Below are positions 1 through 6,382 of a stretch of 9,868 nucleotides of DNA, piece by piece. The notes under the pieces are model-generated. The model did not search any database, was not told where the DNA came from, and saw nothing but the letters and a program-made list of their open reading frames with translations. Location of the stretch: NCBI GenBank assembly GCA_027294185.1, contig JAPUME010000064.1, forward strand, positions 1 through 9,868, given 5' to 3'. Made by a program: the position numbers and the translations under genes. Positions within the stretch are counted from its first letter, which is position 1; each line of letters begins with the position of its first letter. Source of the stretch: Acidobacteriota bacterium (lineage in GTDB: Bacteria > Acidobacteriota > Terriglobia > UBA7540 > JAPUME01).

Positions 1-588
1 CCCTGCCTCCCGGCGGAGGTCTCCCAGCAACTCCTCGCTTGAGGCTTGCGTCAGCGCGGCGCTCAGTTTCTGCTCGAGAACCGACAATCGGTTCTCCAAT
101 TCTTCCGAGTCGATTCGCTCCTCCGCCTGATACGCGGTGATCAACTCCTTCAATGAGCGGTTCCGGGACGCGACCGCCGTCGGTAACTCCTCTATTCCTT
201 TTTCCTCTGCCCGGGTGACGACCTCATCGAGAGCGCGGGTACAAGCCACGAGGAAATCCAGAATCTCCTGCGACGAATAGGCTTCTTCATTCTTTCGATC
301 TGAGAAAGATTTTTCTGCACCGGAGGAGCCGGCTGAGAACTGCTCCACGGCCTCCGTCACCGCCTGAGCACAATAAGCCAGGCCGTTGATCCTGCGGCCC
401 CTTCTCGGACGAGCGTTATATTTCTCAAATGCCCGCTCGATTCCCGCCAAAACCGCCGGAAGAGGCCACTGGGCCTCTTTCCACGACTCGATCAGCGCCC
501 AGTCGAGAGTGGAAAGCAGAGCCGGCGTCCCACGGCATCGCTGGAACTGCTCTTCGATCTCGGTAAAGTAGTTGAAATAGTTTTCCAC
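1..588 (-). CDS. Conserved protein of unknown function, last visible gene of the valS-coaX unit (3' end off window)
   Basis: A frame open for 196 codons from a GTG at 588 to the left window edge, so the C-terminus is missing. The GTG lies 4 bases after the coaX stop, which suggests translational coupling; I see no strong Shine-Dalgarno. The N-terminal ~80 residues look like a compact helical domain (MENYFNYFTEIEEQFQRCRG, then a TLDWALIESW stretch, an IERAF helix and INGLAYCAQAV). From about residue 85 it becomes charged and low in hydrophobics, and residues 155-185 look like a coiled coil (EELENRLSVLEQKLSAAL). There is no signal peptide or membrane segment, so it is probably cytoplasmic. The N-terminal pattern resembles uncharacterised proteins I associate with Acidobacteria and Deltaproteobacteria, from memory and not from a search. 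The function is unknown. Its reality as a gene is well supported by the open frame, amino-acid composition and operon spacing. Confidence 0.8.
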   Translation of the reverse strand, partial: MENYFNYFTEIEEQFQRCRGTPALLSTLDWALIESWKEAQWPLPAVLAGIERAFEKYNARPRRGRRINGLAYCAQAVTEAVEQFSAGSSGAEKSFSDRKNEEAYSSQEILDFLVACTRALDEVVTRAEEKGIEELPTAVASRNRSLKELITAYQAEERIDSEELENRLSVLEQKLSAALTQASSEELLGDLRREAG

Positions 589-592
589 GCCG

Positions 593-1441
593 CTACGACC
601 GCGGAGGGGGTTTGGATTTCTTGCCTTTTTGAGACCGCACCCGCCCGTTCTGTTTTCTATCGTCCCGATCGCGATCCCCGCAGTTTCGATCAAAAATGAT
701 CCGCAGGCCCTCCAGCGTCAAATTGGCATCAACTACCGGCTTGAACCGGGAGGCATCCGCCAGCAACGCGGCCTCGCCTCCCGTCGCAATCACACGCATC
801 CCCGTTCCCAGGACCTCACGAAGCCGCTCGAGAATCCCGTCCATCAGCGCCAGGGAGCCATAGTAGAGTCCCGACTGCATGCTGCCCACCGTGCTGGTGC
901 CGATCAGTTTTTCCGGCTGACGCACTTCGACTCGCGGCAAGCGCGCCGTGCGGGCGACCAGCGCTTCGGCGGACACTCCCAGGCCCGGCGCGATGACCCC
1001 GCCCAGGTAGTCGCCCTCGGCGGAGATCGTGTCAAAGGTGATCGCCGTGCCGAAATCCACCACCACGCAAGGGCCGCCGTACTTCTCGAAGGCCGCGACG
1101 CCGTTCGCAATCCGGTCGGCGCCGACTTCCTGCGGATTGTCGTAGTGGATCGCCATGCCGGTGCGCGTTCCCGGCTCAAGAAACAGAGCCCTGCGTCCAA
1201 AATACTTCTTCGCCATTTCCGCCAGAACGGAATTCAAAGGCGGAACGACGCTCGAAATCATCAGGCCCGTGATCTCGTTCGGATCGATACCGTCGAGCGT
1301 GAACAGGGTCCGGATCTGGATGCCGTACTCATCCGCCGTCTGGGACAAATCCGTGGTCAGCCGCCAGTGGGCTACCAGCTCCTTTTCCCGGAATAGTCCA
1401 AGAACCGAATTCGTATTGCCTACATCGATGACGAACAGCAT
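593..1441 (-). CDS. coaX: Type III pantothenate kinase
   Basis: Phosphorylates pantothenate with ATP, the first step of CoA synthesis, in the cytoplasm. The 282-residue protein carries the ASKHA-type signatures of CoaX: the N-terminal phosphate loop DVGNTN (6-11), GADRIAN (107-113) with the expected catalytic Asp109, a second phosphate motif DFGTAITFD (129-137), GGVIAPG (147-153) and GTST (181-184). I chose the ATG at 1441 because it places MLFVIDVGNTN at the N-terminus as in the family; an in-frame GTG at 1453 would add four residues (MSVC). Neither start has a strong ribosome site. The gene lies 31 bases after birA and 4 bases before the next gene. birA and coaX are often neighbours and are fused in some bacteria. 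The last ~32 residues (251-282) form a polar, strongly basic tail (GKKSKPPPRS at the end) beyond the usual family length of about 255-260. Confidence 0.95.
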   Translation of the reverse strand: MLFVIDVGNTNSVLGLFREKELVAHWRLTTDLSQTADEYGIQIRTLFTLDGIDPNEITGLMISSVVPPLNSVLAEMAKKYFGRRALFLEPGTRTGMAIHYDNPQEVGADRIANGVAAFEKYGGPCVVVDFGTAITFDTISAEGDYLGGVIAPGLGVSAEALVARTARLPRVEVRQPEKLIGTSTVGSMQSGLYYGSLALMDGILERLREVLGTGMRVIATGGEAALLADASRFKPVVDANLTLEGLRIIFDRNCGDRDRDDRKQNGRVRSQKGKKSKPPPRS

Positions 1442-1472
1442 GCACACACTCACAGTTCTGGGAGACGGAAAT

Positions 1473-2465
1473 TCATTTTACCTCGATAATCTCCGCCGAC
1501 AACAGACTCTCTTCGGTGCCGTCGTCACGGCGAACGCGCAGGGCTCCCGTCGGCTCGAGAGTCAGCGTAGTAGCCTTGAATTCCTCCGAGGGAATCTTGA
1601 CCCGAATTCGCTTGCCGGAGGCGAAACTCGAGGCCGCCCCCCACCGTTCAGCAACAGCGCCCGGGCCTTCCGCAAGAAGAAGCCGGTAGTATTGTTCCAG
1701 TGCGCGCAACAAAGCGATCAGAATAGCCAGCCGGGAATACTCCCTCTTCCCCTGCAGCCGTAGCGAGGTGGCGATGCGCGTGAGCTCCGAGGGAATCTTC
1801 CGGTGATTCACGTTGATGCCGATTCCAACGATGACGTAGTGCAACCGGTCGACCTCAGCGCTCATCTCGGTCAGGATGCCGCACACTTTCTTCTTCCCGA
1901 ACAGCAGGTCATTCGGCCAGCGGATGTCGGCCTGCAACCCCGTAGCGGAATGAATCGCTTCCCGCACCGCCAGGCCCGCCATCAGGGAAAGCATGGGAGC
2001 GTGCGAGGGCGTGAGCGGCGGACGGAGAATCACGGAAAGATAGATCCCCGAGGAACGCTCCGAATACCAGCTGCGCCCGAAGCGGCCGCGCCCGGCCGTC
2101 TGCTCCTCGGCAAGAACCACTGTCCCGTGAGGCTCGCCCCCCCCTGCCAGCCTCATGGCGTCACTATTGGTGGATTCGGTGCGGAAATAGTGAACCACGC
2201 GGTGGCCGATCTGTTCGGCGCGGAAGTGCTTCCGGACGAGCGAAGGCAACAGGATGTCGGGAAGTTTCTTGAGCTGGTAACCGGTGCCGGTGTGGCCGCG
2301 GATATCGACACCCATCGCCCGGAGCTTCTCCACCCATCTCCAGATCGTCGAGCGCGCGACACCGATATGGTCAGCCATCCTGCCGCCGGAAACCACGACG
2401 GTGGCATTTTCGACCAGCAGGTCCAACAGCCTGTCGATTCGGCGGTCTATGGCTCCAGTGATCAT
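1473..2465 (-). CDS. birA: Bifunctional biotin-[acetyl-CoA-carboxylase] ligase / biotin-operon-type repressor
   Basis: Makes biotinyl-AMP and transfers biotin to the acceptor lysine of biotin carboxyl carrier proteins. The 330 residues show a full group II architecture. An N-terminal winged helix-turn-helix (about 7-65) includes ADHIGVARSTIWRWVEKLR and the wing GHTGTGYQL. The catalytic domain has STNSDA (98-103), the biotinyl-AMP loop GRGRFGRSW (125-133), RWPNDL (182-187), GKKKVCGILTE (190-200) and GIGINV (214-219). A small C-terminal SH3-like domain covers about 280-330. The HTH implies that the protein can also act as a biotin-responsive regulator, as in E. coli, but its targets cannot be read from the protein. 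It starts with ATG at 2465, 29 bases after nadC; the ribosome site is weak (AGGA lies too far upstream). The stop is 31 bases before the coaX ATG. Length and motifs are intact. Confidence 0.95.
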   Translation of the reverse strand: MITGAIDRRIDRLLDLLVENATVVVSGGRMADHIGVARSTIWRWVEKLRAMGVDIRGHTGTGYQLKKLPDILLPSLVRKHFRAEQIGHRVVHYFRTESTNSDAMRLAGGGEPHGTVVLAEEQTAGRGRFGRSWYSERSSGIYLSVILRPPLTPSHAPMLSLMAGLAVREAIHSATGLQADIRWPNDLLFGKKKVCGILTEMSAEVDRLHYVIVGIGINVNHRKIPSELTRIATSLRLQGKREYSRLAILIALLRALEQYYRLLLAEGPGAVAERWGAASSFASGKRIRVKIPSEEFKATTLTLEPTGALRVRRDDGTEESLLSAEIIEVK

Positions 2466-2494
2466 GTCAACACGGAAAAATAAATCCTGGACCC

Positions 2495-3382
2495 TTAAGC
2501 CGGCTCCAAACGGAAATGTATGTCGGCGGCGGGCGCGGAATGGGTCAAGGCTCCGACGGCGATATAATCCACGCCGGTGTCCGCATATTGGCGGATGTTT
2601 CCGAGATTCACTCCGCCCGAAACCTCAAGCGCCACTCGCTCTCCCGGGCGGCCTTGCACCCATCGCACGGATTCCCGAACCTCGTCGGGCGTCATGTTGT
2701 CGAGCAGCACCAGCCCGGCCCCCGCCTCCGCCGCTTCGCACAGCTCATCGAGGCTGGTCACTTCGACTTCTACGGGCAGGGCCGTCTCTTTCGCACACTT
2801 TCCAAGCGCTGCTTTGAGGCCCCCGGCCAGCCGAATGTGGTTGCTCTTGATCAGGATTCCGTCATCGAGCTGCATGCGATGATTTCGCCCGCCGCCGAGA
2901 AGAACGGCGTATTTTTCAAGCGCCCGCAGGCCGGGCAGGGTTTTGCGAGTGTCGCGCAATTCGGCGCGGGTCCCCTTGATCTGCTCGGCGAACTTGCGCG
3001 TCAGGGTGGCAATGCCGCTCAGGTGCTGCAAGAAATTCAACGCCACACGTTCCGCCGAGAGCAGCTTCCGCGCCCTCCCCTCCACCTCGGCCAGAACATC
3101 ACCCGCCGCGACACGGGCACCCTCGGCGACAAGCCCCCGCCAGTTGACGGCCGTATCTAATTGCCGGAAAACAAGCTCGGCCACGGGCAGCCCCGCCACG
3201 ACCAACTTCTGCTTGGCAGACAGCTTTCCTTCGGCACGAAGCTCGGCAGGGACGGTCAGCTCCGAGGTTCGGTCGCCACTTCCGAGGTCCTCTTCCAGGG
3301 CCCGGCGAACCAATTCCTGGAGCTGGTCCAGGGATTCAGCCTGGTCGGACGACAACGAATTATCAGTTTCGGAGGTGGGCAA
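2495..3382 (-). CDS. nadC: Nicotinate-nucleotide pyrophosphorylase (quinolinate phosphoribosyltransferase)
   Basis: Converts quinolinate and PRPP to nicotinate mononucleotide, CO2 and pyrophosphate, in de novo NAD synthesis. The 295 residues show the family signatures in order: EEDLGSGDRTS (30-40), AERVALNFLQHLSGIAT (110-126), the PRPP/quinolinate loop DTRKTLPGLR (144-153), the GGGRNHR segment (163-169), EVEV (205-208), LLDNM (226-230), EVSGGVN (253-259) and VDYIAVGALTHSA (271-283). The start is a TTG at 3382: no ATG or GTG lies in frame between the valS stop and the conserved core. Other TTG codons at residues 10 and 24 are possible, but the latter sits too close to its AGGA. A weak GAGA precedes the chosen TTG. 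The gene is 36 bases after valS and 29 before birA. No nadA or nadB is in the window, so the rest of the pathway is elsewhere. Confidence 0.94.
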   Translation of the reverse strand: MPTSETDNSLSSDQAESLDQLQELVRRALEEDLGSGDRTSELTVPAELRAEGKLSAKQKLVVAGLPVAELVFRQLDTAVNWRGLVAEGARVAAGDVLAEVEGRARKLLSAERVALNFLQHLSGIATLTRKFAEQIKGTRAELRDTRKTLPGLRALEKYAVLLGGGRNHRMQLDDGILIKSNHIRLAGGLKAALGKCAKETALPVEVEVTSLDELCEAAEAGAGLVLLDNMTPDEVRESVRWVQGRPGERVALEVSGGVNLGNIRQYADTGVDYIAVGALTHSAPAADIHFRLEPA

Positions 3383-3418
3383 TGGTTCTCGGTTTAAGAA
3401 CGACCCGTCGGTTTCCTC

Positions 3419-6178
3419 TCAGCCGAGCCGTTCGAGTGTTTCGACTACCTTCCGATATTTGGACTCGCAATCGGAATGTTTCTGTTCGGCGGCCTCGACG
3501 ACCTGGCGGGGCGCGCGCTCGCGAAACTGGTTATTGGCGAGCTGTCCTTTCACCTGCCTCAACTCGCCCTCGAGCTTTTCCTTTTCCTTGTTCAACCGGT
3601 TGCGCTCGGAGGTCTTGTCTACCTGTTGCTCAAAAAGAATCTGCACTTCGAATTGCGAGGTGGCGCGAATCTCGCCCTGCTCGGAGGTGAGCCGTCCGCG
3701 CACAAAATTCAGCGCCTGCAGCCTGGCAAGACGCGCAACGGTCGCCTGGTGGCTGCGGAACAGTTGAACGAGCTTCGCATTCTCACTACCCACACGGGCG
3801 CTGGGCCGGGCCCGGGCCGGGACCCCCATTTCTGCCTGAGCGTTTCGTATCGATACGATCAATTCCTGAAGCGACTCCATCCGGTTTTCAGAAACCCTGT
3901 CCTCGACGCGGGGCCGGACCATCTCCAGGGGACTCAGGGCCAGGGAGTCAGAGCCTCTCGAGCCCGGAAGCTCGTGCCACAGTTCCTCGGTGATGAACGG
4001 CATAAAAGGATGAAGCAGGTGAAGCGACGCATCGAAGACCCGCAACAGGTTGACCCAGGAGGGCGAGACGCGCTCACCTTCGGAAGCCTTCACGATTTCA
4101 GGCTTCACCCACTCCAGATACCAGTCGCAGAACTCATGCCAGAAGAAGTGGTAGTTCCCGTGGGCGGCTTCGTGGAAGCGGTAGTTTTCAAGCGCCTCGC
4201 CGGTTTCACTGGTCAGCGACGCCAGCCGGGAGAAAATCCAACGGTCGGCCAGGGCCAGGTCCCCTTCCGTTTTCGCGGCGTCGTAGCCAAGCTCGGGGAG
4301 CGGTTCGAGCGCCGCTTCAAGCTGCTTTCGATGAGCGGCGGAGAGCTTCTCGAGGTTCATCAGGATAAATCGGCCCGCGTTCCAAATCTTATTGGCGAAG
4401 GCTCGATTGGATTCGATTTTCTGTTTGGAGAAAGTGATGTCGGTGCCCGGAGCGGCGCTTCCGAGCAGCGCGAAACGCACGGCGTCAGTGCCGTAGCGGT
4501 CGGTCACCTCCAGCGGGTCCATGACATTGCCCTTCGTCTTCGACATCTTCTGTCGCTCGGCGTCGCGGACGAGCGCATGAACATAGACATGGCGAAAAGG
4601 AACGTCATTCATAAACTTCATGCCCATCATGATCATCCGCGCCACCCAGAAAAAGAGGATGTCATAGCCGGTCACCAGAAGATCGGTGGGATAGAAGCGT
4701 TCGAGGTCGGGAGTCTTCTCAGGCCACCCCATTGTGGCGAAAGGCCACAGTCCGGAGCTGAACCAGGTGTCCAGGACATCGGTTTCCGGGCGGAGCTCAG
4801 ACCTGGAACAACGCGGGCAGGCAGGCGGAGCTTCATGCCCCACATGAACTTCCCCGCAGCCGTCGCAATGCCAGGCCGGGATGCGATGACCCCACCAGAG
4901 CTGGCGCGAGATGCACCAGTCGTGGATGTTATGCATCCAGTCGAAATAAATCTTGGTGTAGTTCTCTGGCACAAAGCGGATGCGGCCTTCCTCGACCACG
5001 CGAATGGCCGGCTCGGCCAGAGGGGCGGTCCGGATAAACCATTGCGTCGAAACCAGCGGCTCGAGCACCGTCCTGCAGCGCTGGCAGGTGCCCAGGCTGT
5101 GGGTGTAACTCTGTGTCTTTTCGAGCAGCCCCTGCTCGGTGAGGTCTTTGAGCACCAGCTTGCGCGCCTCGAACCGCTCAAGACCCGCGTAGGCCCCGGC
5201 CTCCTCGCTCATCAGGCCGTCGGTGCCGATCACCTGGACCTGCGGAAGATGGTGCCGTTCGCCGATCTGGAAATCATTGGCGTCGTGCGCGGGGGTCACC
5301 TTGACGGCGCCGGTGCCGAACTTTGGATCGACGAACTGATCGGCGACCACCGGAATGGCACGGTTCATCAGCGGTAGAATGACTTTTTTTCCCACAAAGT
5401 CACGGTAGCGCGGGTCGTCGGGATGTACGGCCACCGCCGTATCGCCGAGCATGGTTTCCGGGCGGGTGGTCGCTACGCTCAAGTGTCCGGAGCCTTCGGC
5501 CACCGGATACCGGATGGTCCAGAGCTTCGTCTGCCGCTCCTCATGGACCACTTCCAGGTCGCTGACCACCGTGCCGCAACGGGGGCAGGTGTTGGTTATG
5601 TAGCTGCCGCGGTAGATCAGCCCGTCGCGGTGGAGACGAACGAACGCCTCGACCACCGCTTTCGAATAGGGCGGGTCCATCGTGAAACGCTCCCGCGACC
5701 AGTCGCAGGACGCCCCGAGGCGGACCATCTGTTTCAGGATGGTTCCTCCGCTCTCTTCCTTCCACTGCCAGCACCGCTTGACGAACTTCTCCCGGCCCAT
5801 CGCCTCGCGGGCCTTCTGCCCTTCGCGCCGCCGGGTAATTTCGGTATCGGGGCCGGGCGGAAGGTTAGGGAGCCGTTCCCGGCCTAATTCGCGCTCGACG
5901 ATCATCTGCGTGGCGATGCCGGCGTGATCGGTTCCCGGCAGCCACAGGACGTTTGCGCCGCGCATCCGCCGAAATCGCATCAATGCGTCGATTTCGGTGT
6001 GCTCGAGCATGTGCCCCATATGGAGAGAGCCGGTAATGTTCGGAGGGGGAATGACCAGAGAGAAACGCGACCGAGACGCCTCGTCCGAGGCGCGGAACAG
6101 TCCCTTCCGGACCCACCCCGTAGCCCACTTCGGCTCGATCGATTGGGGAGAGTAAACCTTGGAAATTTCGGCGGTCAG
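3419..6178 (-). CDS. valS: Valyl-tRNA synthetase, predicted CTG start
   Basis: Class I aminoacyl-tRNA synthetase that charges tRNA-Val and edits mischarged threonine. Read from the CTG at 6178 it has 919 residues. Motifs in order: an N-terminal VYSPQSIEPKW segment (11-21) typical of ValRS, PPPNITGSLHMGH (44-56, the HIGH signature), a CPRC pair (198-201), the editing domain with TTRPETMLGDTA (about 237-248) and GAVKVTPAHDANDF (290-303), CQRC (365-368), CDGC (438-441) and CPRC (454-457), DTWFSSGLWPF (470-480), KMSKT (544-548, the KMSKS loop), an anticodon-binding domain and a C-terminal tRNA-binding coiled-coil arm (about 848-919). The four CxxC pairs suggest two zinc sites, as in Thermus-type ValRS. 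The first ATG in frame (6019) would remove 53 residues, including PPPNITG and the first His of HMGH, so it cannot be the true start. A TGA at 6194-6196 closes the frame upstream. It is the first gene of the leftward unit. Confidence 0.95.
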   Translation of the reverse strand: MTAEISKVYSPQSIEPKWATGWVRKGLFRASDEASRSRFSLVIPPPNITGSLHMGHMLEHTEIDALMRFRRMRGANVLWLPGTDHAGIATQMIVERELGRERLPNLPPGPDTEITRRREGQKAREAMGREKFVKRCWQWKEESGGTILKQMVRLGASCDWSRERFTMDPPYSKAVVEAFVRLHRDGLIYRGSYITNTCPRCGTVVSDLEVVHEERQTKLWTIRYPVAEGSGHLSVATTRPETMLGDTAVAVHPDDPRYRDFVGKKVILPLMNRAIPVVADQFVDPKFGTGAVKVTPAHDANDFQIGERHHLPQVQVIGTDGLMSEEAGAYAGLERFEARKLVLKDLTEQGLLEKTQSYTHSLGTCQRCRTVLEPLVSTQWFIRTAPLAEPAIRVVEEGRIRFVPENYTKIYFDWMHNIHDWCISRQLWWGHRIPAWHCDGCGEVHVGHEAPPACPRCSRSELRPETDVLDTWFSSGLWPFATMGWPEKTPDLERFYPTDLLVTGYDILFFWVARMIMMGMKFMNDVPFRHVYVHALVRDAERQKMSKTKGNVMDPLEVTDRYGTDAVRFALLGSAAPGTDITFSKQKIESNRAFANKIWNAGRFILMNLEKLSAAHRKQLEAALEPLPELGYDAAKTEGDLALADRWIFSRLASLTSETGEALENYRFHEAAHGNYHFFWHEFCDWYLEWVKPEIVKASEGERVSPSWVNLLRVFDASLHLLHPFMPFITEELWHELPGSRGSDSLALSPLEMVRPRVEDRVSENRMESLQELIVSIRNAQAEMGVPARARPSARVGSENAKLVQLFRSHQATVARLARLQALNFVRGRLTSEQGEIRATSQFEVQILFEQQVDKTSERNRLNKEKEKLEGELRQVKGQLANNQFRERAPRQVVEAAEQKHSDCESKYRKVVETLERLG

Positions 6179-6192
6179 GCGCGATTCTCCTT
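6176..6192 (-). promoter_or_regulatory. valS ribosome binding site and CTG start codon
   Basis: On the minus strand AAGGAG (6187-6192) is followed by eight bases and then CTG (6176-6178). This is a near-ideal Shine-Dalgarno and spacing. No ATG, GTG or TTG exists in this frame between the stop at 6194-6196 and the PPPNITG motif, so this site decides the start. ATT at 6164-6166 is the next weak alternative, but it is about 20 bases from the AAGGAG. Confidence 0.8.
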
Positions 6193-6231
6193 GTCAGGGT
6201 GTTGGGAACAGAGCAATTCTACTGTCTCGCT

Positions 6232-6260
6232 ACTATATCGACTGCCGAGAGGGCAGTCAA
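6232..6260 (-). promoter_or_regulatory. Predicted sigma-70-type promoter for valS and the downstream genes
   Basis: On the minus strand the -35 box TTGACT (6255-6260) is separated by exactly 17 bases (6238-6254) from the -10 box TATAGT (6232-6237). Each box differs from consensus at one position. Transcription would begin near 6225, giving a leader of about 47 bases to the CTG start. A perfect inverted repeat sits across the spacer and the -35 box. Confidence 0.65.
6240..6258. repeat. Perfect 7-bp inverted repeat in the valS promoter spacer
   Basis: GACTGCC (6240-6246), a 5-base centre GAGAG (6247-6251) and GGCAGTC (6252-6258) form a perfect dyad. The right arm overlaps four bases of the predicted -35 box, and the left arm ends two bases from the -10 box. 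A repressor bound here would block polymerase, so it is a candidate operator. It lies upstream of the predicted transcription start, so it should not act as an RNA hairpin for valS. No T-run follows on either strand, so it is not an obvious terminator. The binding protein is unknown. Confidence 0.45.
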
Positions 6261-6282
6261 ATCTCCCGCTCGCCCTGAAAAT

Positions 6283-6311
6283 TTGAAAATCGGCGCTTTT
6301 CCGTGTAACAT
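6283..6311 (+). promoter_or_regulatory. Possible promoter for the acyl-CoA dehydrogenase gene
   Basis: TTGAAA (6283-6288), 17 bases, then TAACAT (6306-6311) on the plus strand give a reasonable sigma-70-type promoter with a start near 6318 and a leader of about 65 bases. The -35 region is embedded in an A/T-rich stretch with two GAAAAT copies (6277-6282 and 6285-6290). The match is weaker than that of the divergent valS promoter. The rest of the 204-base intergenic region (6179-6382) shows no RNA gene or T-box element that I can recognise. Confidence 0.4.
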
Positions 6312-6382
6312 TCTTCCCGAACCATCGGTAAACAACACGAAAAGTTAGGGCCCATTACCACCCGTCCGCCATAAGTGAAACT

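Larger units (their letters stand above)
1..6225 (-). other. Predicted operon valS-nadC-birA-coaX-unknown
   Basis: Five minus-strand genes in a row with gaps of 36, 29, 31 and 4 bases, one good promoter upstream of valS, and no recognisable terminator or promoter in the short gaps. This is consistent with a single transcript from near 6225. The adjacency of nadC, birA and coaX is a recurrent arrangement in bacteria. Co-transcription is inferred from spacing and orientation only. Confidence 0.65.

Noticed and set aside
629..1396. 255-codon plus-strand open frame
   Set aside because: Antisense to coaX; arginine-, glutamine- and histidine-rich without family signatures. A shadow frame.
1803..3160. 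Plus-strand open frames of 226 and 214 codons over birA and nadC
   Set aside because: Both are antisense to genes with complete catalytic motifs and show no plausible protein features.
3476..5377. 633-codon open frame on the plus strand
   Set aside because: It lies wholly antisense to valS, whose motifs are all intact. The translation has no recognisable domain and looks like a high-GC shadow frame.
6179..6382. T-box or other riboswitch in the valS leader
   Set aside because: The predicted leader is only about 47 bases, and I found no T-box consensus or terminator/antiterminator pair. The one strong dyad lies upstream of the transcription start.
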